From positions 62,001-126,000 of the forward strand of contig WBZZ01001465.1 of NCBI GenBank assembly GCA_019918135.1: a stretch of DNA of 64,000 nucleotides, read 5' to 3'. The notes beneath the pieces are model-generated. The model was not told the DNA's origin. It saw only the letters and a list, made by a program, of their open reading frames with translations, and did no database searches. This document shows, piece after piece, positions 29,346 to 39,620 of this stretch; position 1 is the first letter of the stretch; each line of letters starts with the position of its first letter. Origin of the DNA: Paulinella micropora (Eukaryota; Cercozoa; Imbricatea; Euglyphida; Paulinellidae). The position numbers and the translations under genes were made by a program.

Positions 29346-30144
29346 GCCCCCCCCCCCCCCACCCCCCACAAAAACAATCGTGGCGTTCAAAGTCCGGGTG
29401 CGCTACTAAGAAATCACGCAGGCTCAGCTGGTCCGCCACGTGGTGGAATGGCAGGACCGTTTGGTCGTAGATGCGCAGCAGGGCCGCGTGCGCCTGTGGT
29501 GTGTTGCGCACGAACCAGACCCCATTGTTGATCTTGTAGCGACGCCTTTTTTCTGCTAGTAATACAAAGATCGGCTTTTGGTCTGCACGCGCGTCCACCG
29601 CCCGGCGGGCCTGCTCGAAGCGTTCCTCGATCCTGACAGCCTGATTGGCGAACACCGTGTCCCCGTCCACCCACAAAAAGTACTCGTACTGCATCGATGC
29701 GCGCAGCAGCCGTTCCAAGTACCGCAGCTTATTAAAACGCGCCGCTTGGGGGTACATCCACCAGCGCAGGGGCAATAACTCCTCGGGCCGAAAACAACTG
29801 TCGTCGAATAAGTCGTACTTCTGCAGGTCACAATATCGTCGCTTAGGTTCTTGGAAGCTGCAGCGTGCCCAGGGAATGGTCTCCCAACCCAAATGCAGTG
29901 TCACCACTGCAAAGGAGAGGCTGGCGCCGGTCTGGTTGTGTTGTCGGTAGCAGCGCCGCCAAACCTCATTGCCTGGCACCACGGGCTGGTAGGCCGTTGT
30001 GCTAGCCGCTGGCGGGTGGCTCTGTAGAAACCAACCGGCCACCAAATTTAACAGAAGAAATGAGAAGCAACGCGCAAGCGTAAGCCGTGCGGGCAAGGCA
30101 TACATCCTCAGCCCCCCGGGACATGAGTACTTTGCTGCAGTCAT
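29287..30144 (-). CDS. GT34-like (GT-A fold) Golgi glycosyltransferase, copy 1
   Basis: Probable type II Golgi protein. The ATG at 30144-30142 is followed by a signal-anchor (LTLARCFSFLLLNLVAGWF, residues 20-40), a stem, and a catalytic region: FAVVTLHLGWETIPW, YFLWVDGDTVFANQ with the DGD metal/nucleotide-sugar motif (about residue 180), and INNGVWFVRNTP, the Asn-Gly element typical of GT34 and related alpha-glycosyltransferases. It is paralogous to the gene at 52859: PKRRYC, WWMYPQAARFNKL and ADQLSLRDFLVAHPDF all align. After DFERHDC the two differ; this copy ends in Gly-rich and repeat-derived residues across a C run, so its natural C-terminus (about 35 residues) has been replaced. Stop TAA. 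Donor sugar unknown. Confidence 0.75.
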   Translation of the reverse strand: MTAAKYSCPGGLRMYALPARLTLARCFSFLLLNLVAGWFLQSHPPAASTTAYQPVVPGNEVWRRCYRQHNQTGASLSFAVVTLHLGWETIPWARCSFQEPKRRYCDLQKYDLFDDSCFRPEELLPLRWWMYPQAARFNKLRYLERLLRASMQYEYFLWVDGDTVFANQAVRIEERFEQARRAVDARADQKPIFVLLAEKRRRYKINNGVWFVRNTPQAHAALLRIYDQTVLPFHHVADQLSLRDFLVAHPDFERHDCFCGGWGGGGLTNTTAARTRHEYQVATSS

Positions 30145-30179
30145 GATTTTGTTGCAAGGGTTTATTCAGGAGAGGGTAG

Positions 30180-30900
30180 ATTTTGAGGGGGGGGGGAGGG
30201 GGTGGGGGATTTTGGGCCAGGCGCCCCCCCCCCCCGCCACACCCCGAACCTCTGCGCATTCTGGGTGGCGAAGGGGGAGGGGGGCCTGTGACATAAAAAA
30301 GTTTTTCCCCGCCCCGCCCTCGTTTCCCCATAAATTTTCTTTGGCTCTTTTTCAATTGCCGAAGTGTCCTTCGCTCAAAAAAAAAATTCTTTGCGTGCCG
30401 CAATTTGCGGCAAAATACCACAAGTGTTCACACATTGCGGCATTTTCCACATTTGGCGCGAAATTCACCGGGAAATTAAAACCTGTGAAAAAAGATTTTT
30501 TTGCAAAGGACGTTTCGGCAATTTCAAATAGCTAGCGAAAATTCTTGGGGAAACTGGGGCGGGCGGGGGAAAAAAATTAGACATAAAAAAGTTTTTCCCC
30601 GCCCGCCCTCGTTTCCCCAGAAATTTTCTTTTGCTCTTTTTCAATTGCCGAAGTGTCCTTCGCTCCAAAAAAATTTCTTTGCGTGCTGCAATTTGCGGCA
30701 AAACACCACAAGTGTACCACAAGTGTCCACAAACTGCGGCGTTTTCTGCATTTGGCGCGAAACTGACCGGAAAACCGAAATATGTGAAAAAAGAATTTTT
30801 TTGCAAAGGACATTTCGGCAATTGCAAATTAGCTAGCAAAAATTCTTGGGGAAACGGGGGCGGGAGGGGAAAAATTTTTTTTATGTATAATTTTCTTCCC
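30180..30900. repeat. Palindromic tandem repeat family D, array 1 (about two units)
   Basis: Units of about 300 bases carry long terminal inverted arms. The left arm reads TTTCCCCGCCCGCCCTCGTT...AATTGCCGAAGTGTCCTTCG and the right arm CAAAGGACATTTCGGCAATT...GGGGAAACGGGGGCGGGAGG. Between them are TGCCGCAATTTGCGGCA (self-palindromic) and TTGGCGCGAAATTCACCG. A G-rich and C-rich stretch at 30187-30240 precedes the array. The frames are artefacts shared by every array of this family. Confidence 0.8.
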
Positions 30901-30986
30901 CTGCCGCCACTCCTCCCCCCTCTCACTCACTTTCTCTCCCTTCTTTCTCTCTCTCTCTCTGCTCTGTTAACGTACTCTGTTGGGAG

Positions 30987-31725
30987 CTAAGGGTGATTCA
31001 CCACGTTAGGCATGGCGGCGAGGAAGCGGAAATTGTGCAGGGGGTGGACTTGCCAGCCCAGCCACATATCAATGGCGCCACGCACGGGCAAGCGCGCGCG
31101 CAGGTAGGCGAGCGCCTCGCACCGGTACAACAGTGCCACCGTGCCGGACGTGTGGTCGCCGACCAGAGAGCGGAACAGCCCGGGCGCGACCGCGACCCTG
31201 TCCCAGGCGAGGCGGCGGCCGCATACCTTGGTGTACAGCGTGATCACGCCCCAGCGCGCGGTGTTGGTCGCGAGCAGACGTTCCACGCCGGCAGTGTCAG
31301 AGAGCAGGGCATCGTCCTCCAGGATGAGTATGCTGTTGTTGACCGTGTTACAAACCTCGGCGAGTGCGTGCTCCCACAGCCACACGTGCGAGAGCGCCAG
31401 GGCGTACTCCTTGCGCGACAGACCTTTTTCGCTTACCCACCCGCGCACTTGCAGCGATGCCACTGTCGTTGGCTGTCGCGCGTCGACCCCGTGCCACACG
31501 CTACACCCGCGCCCCGCGTCGCGAAAAAAGTTGCACAAGTGCAGTGAGTTGTTGGCGCGCCACGAGCCATGGTCGGCTACTGATAGCACGAAGACGATGT
31601 AGTTCGGGGCTGCACGATCTGTGTGGCGCGGCGGCCGCAGCACAGTGAGTGACCAGCGCACAGGCCGCCAAGAAGGCGGCACTGCACACAAAGCCCCAGT
31701 TCGGCCTGCTTACGCAACCTTTCAT
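30987..31725 (-). CDS. GT25-family glycosyltransferase
   Basis: GT25 enzymes include lipooligosaccharide galactosyltransferases and collagen-type beta-galactosyltransferases. The ATG at 31725-31723 gives a signal-anchor (FVCSAAFLAACALV). A 25-base GT-AG segment (31643-31619; 34 bases with the next AG) links it to the catalytic frame: NYIVFVLSVADHGSWRANN (start of domain), KEYALALSHVWLWEHAL (GT25 'LSH-x-LW' helix), ILILEDDALLSD (the EDD acidic motif) and ALAYLRARLPVRGAIDMW near the end. About 237 residues, a minimal GT25 domain. The stop is TAG; a further 20 codons before TGA are Glu/Arg low complexity. Probably Golgi/ER lumen; acceptor unknown. Confidence 0.75.
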
Positions 31726-32057
31726 TTGCTGTTGTTGTGCCTAGCTGGGCCAAGAGGGGAAAGTGCGCTTTGCAATTCTTGCCCTGGCCTCCCGTTTTTC
31801 ATACCCACCCCCCCTCCCTCCCCTTCCCTCCTGCCTCCCTCCCGTCTATCGTTTGCAGTGGCAGGGTTGGTGTGTGGGAGGGCGGGGGGTCAAGAGGGGG
31901 AGGAACGGCGCAACTGTTTAGCTAGCCAGAAAAGGGGGGGGGGCCGGAGCGTAGCTATTTTTGTATTTCCTTTTTTTCTCTTTTCTCTCTCTTGCCTCAT
32001 TTTGGTCAGGTCGTTCAGTGCCTGATGGCCGAGTTCCTTCCAATACCAATGCGCCAG

Positions 32058-32324
32058 CTATCTGCACTCGAAACAAATGTGAGACAAGAAGAAGAAGACG
32101 ATGAAGAGAAGTACACCGAGAATTCTAAGCTCCTTCGTGTACATGCGTTTGTTCAAGTTGGTAGGTGCGCTGTAGACTACCACGAGCACAGGTGGTCCCA
32201 GCCCTGTCGCAGCCTTGCATGCCAGGCCCAGCCCTTCCACTAACGCCCAAATCACTAGCAGGCTCGTCACCAAGCCTTTTATCATTGCACGTTGTGTTAT
32301 AGACAGCCAGGACGAGCACGACAA
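32058..32324 (-). pseudogene. GT31-like N-terminal fragment, inverted relative to its C-terminal half
   Basis: On the minus strand, a signal-anchor (IKGLVTSLLVIWALVEGLGL) is followed by PVLVVVYSAPTNLNKRMYTK, which resembles the first beta strand and 'R-x-A-I-R' helix of GT31 beta-1,3-glycosyltransferases. The similarity then stops and the frame ends in unrelated hydrophobic residues. The rest of a GT31 domain lies 170 bases away on the opposite strand (32496-33050), so an inversion may have split one ancestral gene, or two copies may have collided. Confidence 0.4.
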
Positions 32325-32495
32325 TTGTCGACACCTGGTGTTCGCCCGCTAGTCTCTTACCCTCCCGCTCCAGTTGTTTGTTCCTGCTGGGCAGCACAGG
32401 CAACAGCACAAAAATAGCCTCCTTTCTCCAACAGGTCAGTCAGTCGCTCTTTTTCGGTGTCTGCTTAGTTCCCAGCTTTTTTACCCAAATCTCAG

Positions 32496-33050
32496 GAAAG
32501 AGACCTTTTTAGCGACATGGTGCTCAACGACTCCTTCGTGGATGCGTACCAAAACTTGTCCAGGAAGGCCTTAGTGCTATTGGAGTTAGCTGAAACGCTA
32601 CGCGGGCAGGGCCAGCTGTGCGTCGTCAAGGGCGATGACGACAACTACGTAGACATCAACGCGCTAAGCAGTGCTTGGTACCAAACGCTAGCCATCAGAT
32701 ATCGAAGCGCTAACTAGTGCTTTTTGTTTGTGTCGTAAATGTTCAGCGGCAGAGCGCAGCAATTGCCACCCGCCCTAACAGGCCGGGTTTTCGTGGGGCG
32801 TCATACCCGCGTCCACCGGAAGGGCAAGCATGCTTTTACAGTCGACGAGTTCCCTCTCGCACATTTCGAACCCTATCCCGTGGGACCTTTGGTTATGTTG
32901 CCAATCAACGCCACCTACAAGTTACTGTTGGCCTCGCAGCACATGCGACTGCTGAGGGGCGCCGACGATGTTCTGATGGCCTACTTGGCTTACTACGCGA
33001 ATGTCGCGGTGCGGGCCGAGCAACAATTGTACGCCATTCACACTGCTTAA
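32496..33050 (+). CDS. GT31-family beta-1,3-glycosyltransferase, C-terminal two thirds
   Basis: Reads ERDLFSDMVLNDSFVDAYQN, LSRKALVLLELAETL, then CVVKGDDDNYVDINAL: GT31 has the same order (D-x-Y-x-N-L-T-x-K, then K-x-D-D-D with the catalytic DxD). After a 30-base intron (32717-32746) come GRVFVGRHTRVHRKGK, VDEFPLAHFEPYPVGPLVML (the 'Y-P-x-Y-x-x-G' segment) and RGADDVLMAYLAYYANV (the E/D-D-V motif). It ends at TAA 33048-33050. The frame begins after CTCAG at 32495, a likely intron end, so an upstream exon should exist; the only N-terminal candidate nearby is inverted. It may be a pseudogene, or it may be completed by an exon I have not found. Confidence 0.65.
32717..32746 (+). other. Candidate 30-base intron in the GT31 gene
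   Basis: Begins GTGCTTTTTG and ends AAATGTTCAG. It removes an in-frame TAG and TAA together, keeps the frame and joins IRYRSAN to YGRAQQLPPALTGRVF inside a conserved domain. No one-base change would give the same result, which makes this the best intron case in the window. Confidence 0.7.
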
Positions 33051-33291
33051 TATCGCCTTGCAAAGTTAACGCGCAAACTCTGTTTTGGTGCTGGTGTGCA
33101 GGTTAGCTCTGCACGTGTCTAGCTCGTGTTGGCTCAGGAGGGGCTCTTTCGTGGCTGCCACTAACCTAGCGCCAAGCCAAATCTACCGTTTTCATCAGGA
33201 AATGACAGATTCTCGCTACCGGCCGTGCCTGCCGAGGCACACGTTGGGATGGTAAATTGCTCTGCCCCCAAACCGAAAGCCAAGAAATGCT

Positions 33292-33332
<41 letters not shown>

Positions 33333-33580
33333 TTGTTGTCTGTACTGCCAGGCTCTCCAACAAGGCCATAAGTATAGGCACTAACTTGTATCTAGCGTAC
33401 CATGCATTTGTGCCAGCAGACTTCTTGTACTCCGACCTCGGCGTGTCAACTTAGTATAGGCGGGGGGGGGGGCAGAAAGGCGCGATGTTCTAGCGACAAA
33501 ATCACACCCTCTCCCCCAGGGTCACGCCGGGAATTTGGAAAAGACTGTTTTTTATTAAAGAAATTGTTCGCTACCAAAAT
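33051..33580. other. Spacer with a 39-base T run
   Basis: T run at 33293-33331 followed by GTTGTTGTC. An open frame across it (33257-33454) is a homopolymer artefact on the left; the right part (ISIGTNLYLAYHAFVPADFL) might be a gene remnant. A G run lies at 33460-33470. Confidence 0.45.
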
Positions 33581-33583
33581 GTC

Positions 33584-34805
33584 TCAAATCCTGTGCGGTT
33601 TGCGGCGCGCCCTGCAATATCGTCCTCTGAAACGATAGCAGCAAATGCCAACGGCTGCGCCGCCGAGCGCGATCAGCGCGTAAAAGGCGGGCGATAACAG
33701 CCGTCGTCGGCCGCACGGGTCTGCTGTGGCTTGTGCCCAAGACGCACTGTGGTAGTGCGTGGCGCTTGCATTGTGCAGCAGCGCCTCGCCCACGCGCGCC
33801 CACGCCACCAATGCCACCGCGGGCCCCGTCGTCAACTTCGTGCCCGACACGTCCCGGTTGTAGTCCGCTGGTGACAGCCCCCGTGGCGGACAACTGTCGC
33901 TTAGCCGGAGGCAGCGAGTACGTCGCGTATTCAGCCAGCCCAGTGCGGCCAGCGCTTGGTTGCGCAGGTCGTCCCCGGTCCGGTTCAAATGAGCGCGTTC
34001 CAACACCGCGATTGCGTACACAAAAACGCTGGTCAGGCTGGTCTCGTCCGGGCTGCTCGCGTCGTTCACGAGGTTGCCAAAAGCGCCTGATGCGCGCTGG
34101 TAACTGGACAGAACCAATAAATCCTGGTGCAGCCACTCGATAGCCCGGCTGTCATTGGTACCCACCACGTAGCGGGCCAGCGCCAGCAGCGCCCAGGCGT
34201 TGGCTCTGCCCCATTTAACGCCACCAGCGGCGCCACCAGCGGCGCACCGTCCGTGCCACCACAACTGATCAGCCGGGTCCACAAACGCCTGCCTGGCCTG
34301 GGCCAGCATGGCCCACACTTCGTCAGGATAGTCAGCTAGCAGCGGCGCGCCCGCCATGTACACGTCATCCAACCGCAGCCACCGCCGACACCTGCGCCCG
34401 CGGCCGCGCCCAAAGTTCCGTGTCAAGAGGCCCGTCCAGTTCGCGTGCCGTTGCCATTGACGCACGCCGCGGATTGCATAGCAATACACGGATTGTGCGC
34501 CGTTGACGTCGGAACAGGCTACCAAACAGGCCTATCCTGTCTCCGGGCGTCCACAGGAAGGTCACGGGAAAGCGGTGCGCTATCCACCACCCCGGCTGCC
34601 AGGGCGCCAGGGCTTCGGAGCCAAGCATAGTATCGACTGCAGCGGCCGCGTCCCACGGCGGGTTTCGCAACGCTTCCAGTGCTACTGCCGACTCGTAATT
34701 CCAACCGTAGTAACCTGTCCAACCCGGCACCAGCATCCTCGTTTGCAAACGCTGACGTAACAAATCACCGCGGTGGTATGACACCGCCAGCCAAGCGCAA
34801 AACAT
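33584..34805 (-). CDS. Membrane-anchored GH105/GH88-like glycoside hydrolase
   Basis: GH105/GH88 enzymes remove unsaturated uronic acids left by polysaccharide lyases and have an alpha6/alpha6 barrel. The ATG at 34805-34803 is followed by a short region, then GWTGYYGWNYESAVALEAL, LRLDDVYMAGAPLLADYPD (the family 'DD-x-F/Y-M-x-x-P-x-L' stretch with the catalytic Asp) and GGVKWGRANAWALLALARY (the family 'W-G-R-G/A-N-x-W' signature). The C-terminus has a membrane helix (SPAFYALIALGGAAVGICCY) and a basic tail (RFRGRYCRARRK), so the enzyme would be tethered with its barrel outside or in the lumen. A one-base change near 34520 separates the first part from the rest. About 406 residues after allowing for it, close to family length. 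Stop TGA. Confidence 0.65.
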
Positions 34806-35253
34806 GGCGGTTTTTTTTACTTGCTGGTACGAGCCCTTTTTTCTTTTCTGGTGAAGAAAGCAACAGAGGGGTGGAGTGGTGGGCAGAGGGAGGCTCTACA
34901 GTAAAAGCAGCAAGTTTTGGTCTTATTACCCTAGGGCGAGGAGGGCCAGGGGGGGGGGGGAGAGGAGAGTTTGTCTTCCGCGCCAGTCGTCAACGCGCTC
35001 CCCCCCCCCCCCCAGGAAAAAAAACAAGGGGCAAGGAAGGGAGGCGGGGGGGGGGGTGAGGGGGGGGGAGACGGCAGTGGAAATGATACAAAAAAAGAGG
35101 AAAGAAAGCCGGAACTCACGGCGGGCACAGTCTGTCAACCCCACTCCCTTTTTTCTCCCGCTTTCCCCGTCGTTCCCTTTCCCCTTGCCAGCGCGTACAC
35201 ACCCCCCCCCCGCCTCCCTCCCCCCCCCCACCCCCAAAGAAAAGCAGCGGGTC
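34806..35253. other. Divergent spacer between the GH105-like and toroid-type genes
   Basis: G and C runs at 34950-35070 and 35200-35232 and A-rich patches. It must hold promoters for both genes; no TATA element as clear as in the surface-protein genes is seen. Confidence 0.4.
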
Positions 35254-36195
35254 ATGGACTTGCTGCACGGGGACTCACGGGAGGGCTTCCAGTATCGCAG
35301 AACCGTCGTTACTAGGCTGCTGCTGGCCAACTACGACCACGGCACGCGCCGCAACGACGACGGCTACTGGGCCGACTTGCTGCCACAACCGGACGCTACC
35401 ACCGGAGCAGCTCGCCGCGCTGGCACTAGAAATCCGCACTAGCACAGTGGCCGACTTCGTGCTAGCTTCTGTTGTGCGCATCCTGCACTGCCAGCCCGCG
35501 CTGAATGCCAGCGTGCTGACGGATGCCTTGTTGTCTTTGCCATGCTTGTGGTTTACAGCCGGGGACACACGCTCGGTGTTCTGGTCAGAAAACCACGTTC
35601 TTTTGTACTTCTCGGCGGCCCCCGTGCTGTGCAGGTTGGGCTGGGCTCCCCCGCGCTGTCCCGCTGGCTGGCAAGCACGTACGTTGGCCTACCTGCGCGA
35701 AAAGCAAGCGGTCGGGTTTTATGAATTTGCTTCCGGGGTGTACCTGTCGTGGACCTTGGTCGGGCTGTTGAACTTGTACGACCTAGCGGACGAGCGCGAG
35801 ACAGATATTAGGGCGCTCGCAGCCCAGTGCGCCCAGGAGCTAGTGCAGCAACTGCGCCAGTACAGCAGCGAGGCGGGCCTATGGGCCGTGCCGCAGATGC
35901 GGTACCAAGGCTCACACGACGCGCTGTCGTGGAACCTCGTGCTGCTCAGCGGGCCGCGGCGCGACCTATTCGGCTACTTCGCCGGGGTGTGGGACGGCAG
36001 CGCGCGCGACTTCAGCTTGTACAAGAGCACGGCGTTTGTGCTGCTGGTCACGGAGCTAGATCTGTTCGGCGGCGTGGCGGGCGGCCCGCGCCTACCAGCG
36101 CTGTACGAGCAGTTTACGATTGGTCGGCCGGCGGCAGAGCAGCGACAAGCTTTGGCTGTATTTGCCGCTGGCGGAACGGACTGGACGATATCTCT
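35254..36195 (+). CDS. Toroid-type secreted protein of a 'WSENH' family, 5' half, split by an insertion
   Basis: The ATG at 35254 starts MDLLHGDSREGFQYRRTVVT. After a one-base change near 35400 the text continues LPPEQLAALALEIRTSTVAD and reaches SVFWSENHVLLYFSAAPVLC and AVGFYEFASGVYLSWTLVGL, the two signature stretches of a widespread uncharacterised family of helical (toroid) proteins that I know from bacteria and protists ('WSENH' then 'GF-x-E-x-x-S-x-x-Y'). The gene is interrupted at about 36195, where GC content falls and fossil sequence begins; it resumes at about 46297. Next to a GH105-like enzyme and glycosyltransferases, a role in glycan binding or cleavage is a fair guess. Confidence 0.55.
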
Positions 36196-36549
36196 CTTGC
36201 TGAATCTACCAAACCCAAGGGAAATTTGTTCCTAAAAGCGATTACCTGGATTTCTGTTCCAACAACAGATTTTTTTCAAAATTTTCGAAGCATCACAACC
36301 ATAATTATTTATATTTCGAATGCCCAAACTCACTCCTCACCAAAGTATTTAGAAGTTATTAAAATAGTGGCAGAAGCCCAATCAACCACGTCCATCTTGG
36401 AGCAAAAAAAAAGTTCTGTGGCACATTCCCGTGGAAAAAATGCAGTGGGAGGGTTCGCCCTTTTATCAAAAAAAATAATAACTTCAACACAAAAAAATGT
36501 CGAGAAATTTTACGGGTCGCTTCCCTGAGACTTTCTCAATGGATGACTG

Positions 36550-37910
36550 TACTTTATTTCATGACAACGCCTCCGGTTAGAACAATTTTTTTTTGAAAAC
36601 CTGTTACTGAAAAATGGATACCATGTGGTAACAGCGGATACCACATGGTATCACCATGAGCATAGACATTAATTGTAGTTTCATTTGCTGGTGCGATAAG
36701 AGAATATACTTTCACACCATCCGCTTTTTCTTGCGACTTTACCATTTGATTAAACGAATTTACCAAGTTTTCATATTGTTTGCTAAATGTAGCAGGATTT
36801 GCTATTTTATTTACTTTAAAGTTAGTGTCTTTATCAAAACTGCCCACATTATTCATAACCCCAATCATAGAAGTTAGTGTTTGATCTACATTGTATATAA
36901 AAGCATTGTATTTCGCATCTGGAGGGGTTAATTTAATAGTTTTCCAGAATTTCATCGCATCTAAGTATGATACCCCACTGCGAGCACGTCCCTGTGCTTG
37001 TAATGCCATTTTATATATATCTGCTTTTGAGAACATTGAATTGCTATTGTCAGAAATAGTTTTAGCAACTTCTTCACTCGCCAATCCATTACTTGTTCAA
37101 TACTCTGTTATATTAGTAATTCTTTCAAAGTATCGTTGGTCGGCGAAGTTTTGGACATTTTTATCACCAGTAGCATACAATAGATAATGTTCAAAAGCAA
37201 TCAAATCCAGAGTGTCTGCTGGTAAAATGTAAGGAAACTTACCACGAGTTCTGTCTTCTAATTGGAGGCGACTTTCTACTCGTGTAGCTAGGCCATTATA
37301 ATTACTTCCACTAGTGTGAAATCGTTCTTCTTCCAATTTAATTACAGCATCTGGTTGAGCAGTCCATATGCTGTATATGTGCTTTACAAATACACCAAAA
37401 GCAACTGCGGCCGTAGTTTCAACACCTCTTTTAAATGTCTCCCATGCCATCATTGTTGATACCTGTAAGCCTAATCTTCTTAACATATCCTTCAACACAT
37501 AATCACCCATTCTTTGTTGTCCCACCGCAATTAAACGAGGGTTAGGTGGAGGCAACTCTGGTGGTGCTTCGTTTCTTGCTAATGCTTCTCATTCCCTTCT
37601 GAAAGACTCCGCACTTGATCTTCCCATCACCGCAGTAGTCATGGTACGAATTGGAGGATGATTAGCAGTAATAGTTAATAAGCGGTTCCATGCCAATCTA
37701 CTCACACCATAATGACCAAGTCTTATAGCAGTATTCAGTATTCTACTTAATCTAGGACTCACAATTATATCTTGAATACTTTTAACAATTGCGTCTACAA
37801 GTATTGTCGTATCTCTCTGATTACCTGTTAATCTTGGCATAAGTGTTTTGTGTTCCTCCCCTATCTTTGCTTCAATCAAAGCATTCTCTGGGGTTTTTCT
37901 GTTCATATTC
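36550..37910 (-). mobile_element. Virus-derived region with unknown protein remnants
   Basis: Minus-strand remnants of one or more proteins, AT-rich in codon use and unlike the host. Helical, Asn/Lys-rich text; no capsid, polymerase or packaging-ATPase motif is recognised. Broken. It belongs with the fibre region to the right by composition and orientation. Family uncertain: Polinton-like virus, virophage or giant-virus origin are all possible. Confidence 0.45.
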
Positions 37911-38514
37911 TAATCTGTTTTGTTCCAATTCTTTTAAGTCCGAGTATGCCATTGTTTGTTTTCCCTCTTCGCTACTACTTTTATTTCATTTCTGCCTTTT
38001 TCCAATAAATGTGTTAGCCCCTTACAAGTAAGTTTAACAAGTATTTTTTTTTCTTCTTCGGTATACCCCGAAGGTTCGTTAATCGCTCTATATCTCTATT
38101 CATTTGTTCAATATCTCTATTCATAACTCAATATTCCACCTATCAATACCACTTGCTTCAATGGCAAGTCTATTTACTTGCTCTTCTATGGAAGCATTAC
38201 CATATTTTGTTTCAAATTCTTCAATGTTCATTTCATCTCTGAGATGTTGCTTTAACTGATTCAAATTCATATTGTAGTATTTTTTTGATTTTACATTCTG
38301 GTTCAATGTTTCAATCTTGTCCTTTAATTTTTCTATTGCTGGATCATCGTCTGCTTCTTCGTAAGTTAGAGCATTCTATCTGCCCTCTTTAGTTCATTAG
38401 CCTTTGCTGTAATAAACTCAGTAGGCTGACCCTTATGTTCTCTTCTGGCTTGATTGTAATAATCAAACCATTTTTTTTCTTGAAACGACATTTTTTTATC
38501 TGCTATAATATAGC

Positions 38515-38998
38515 ATGGAAAATAAAAAGGAAAAAAGCAAAGACGAGGAGCAACTGGAGGAACTAGAAAGGCTAGGGAAGGAAATTGACCAAAGCCGCAT
38601 CACTCAGAACTTGGTGAATAGAAACCCTAACATTTTCAGAAAACCTGAAAATATCCTTTGTAGATTACCGCTATCAGATAAGCAACGAGAAGCAATTTAT
38701 AATAATATAATTAAAGAAGAAGGTAAAGCTGGTTAAGTATATAATGTTATTAATATTGCTATTCGTGTGCTCGGCTATTTCGCGGACTGCCTGCGACTTT
38801 TACTCGCGATACTCAGAAAAAAAGAATGAATCGTGTGCTTATTGTATAAAGCAAGGGGTAGATACAGGGTTTAAGTGTGTTTTCATAAATAACGGAAATA
38901 ATATGTGTCTTAGTTTTGATGTGGCACTGCCCTTAATGTGTGCGGGTGATAATAGATGGTATATGACACACTTATATGAACGTAATGATATTTAATCC
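38515..38998 (+). mobile_element. Two small plus-strand frames inside the virus-derived region
   Basis: The first (38515-38736, 73 codons) is highly charged and helical (MENKKEKSKDEEQLEELERL). The second (38744-38995, 83 codons) starts with a signal-like helix (LLILLFVCSAISRTACDFYS) and has six Cys, as in a small secreted protein. They look whole but are short; their families are unknown. They run opposite to the larger remnants on both sides. Confidence 0.4.
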
Positions 38999-39620
38999 AA
39001 CCACTCCATCCATGCTTAAGAATGAGTATTTTGTTCTGGTTTATTTTCTGCCGTTATACACAGCGAACAATATTTCTGTTTATTCATATGAACACATATT
39101 TCATTATTAACATTCTTTTTTTTGCAACAGGAATCACATTCTTTACACATTTCCATTTTTTGCCTATAAAAAATATGGGAGGATAGAAGATTTTACACGA
39201 ATGGCAATACTTCATTGTTTTTGTTTTCAATATTGAAAACAAAGATATTATACAATCAGTTTATATTATTTTAATTTACCTTTTACCACCTCCAGAACTT
39301 GGTGAAGGAAGGCAGATTCCTATGAGTAAAGTCAAAATTCCCACATAAGTGTTGGCTACCTTGCACGGCAGGTTCTTTTCAGATAGCCTTACGATACAAG
39401 GGGTTATAATGGCGATAATGATAGCCATTTGAAAGAAGTATTTAATAAGTCTGCTGTCAGTTTTTTGTTAGACATACAGCAGTTCCATTCGTTTCCAAGT
39501 TCATTATCAGTCTTTTTCTCTTCTGTCTTTAGTTCAATATCCAAAACACGAGACTTTAACTCGGGAGTTAGTTCGCCGTCCATATCCATAATAGGTGGCG
39601 GTCTGTGTAGTCTAGTTGTA

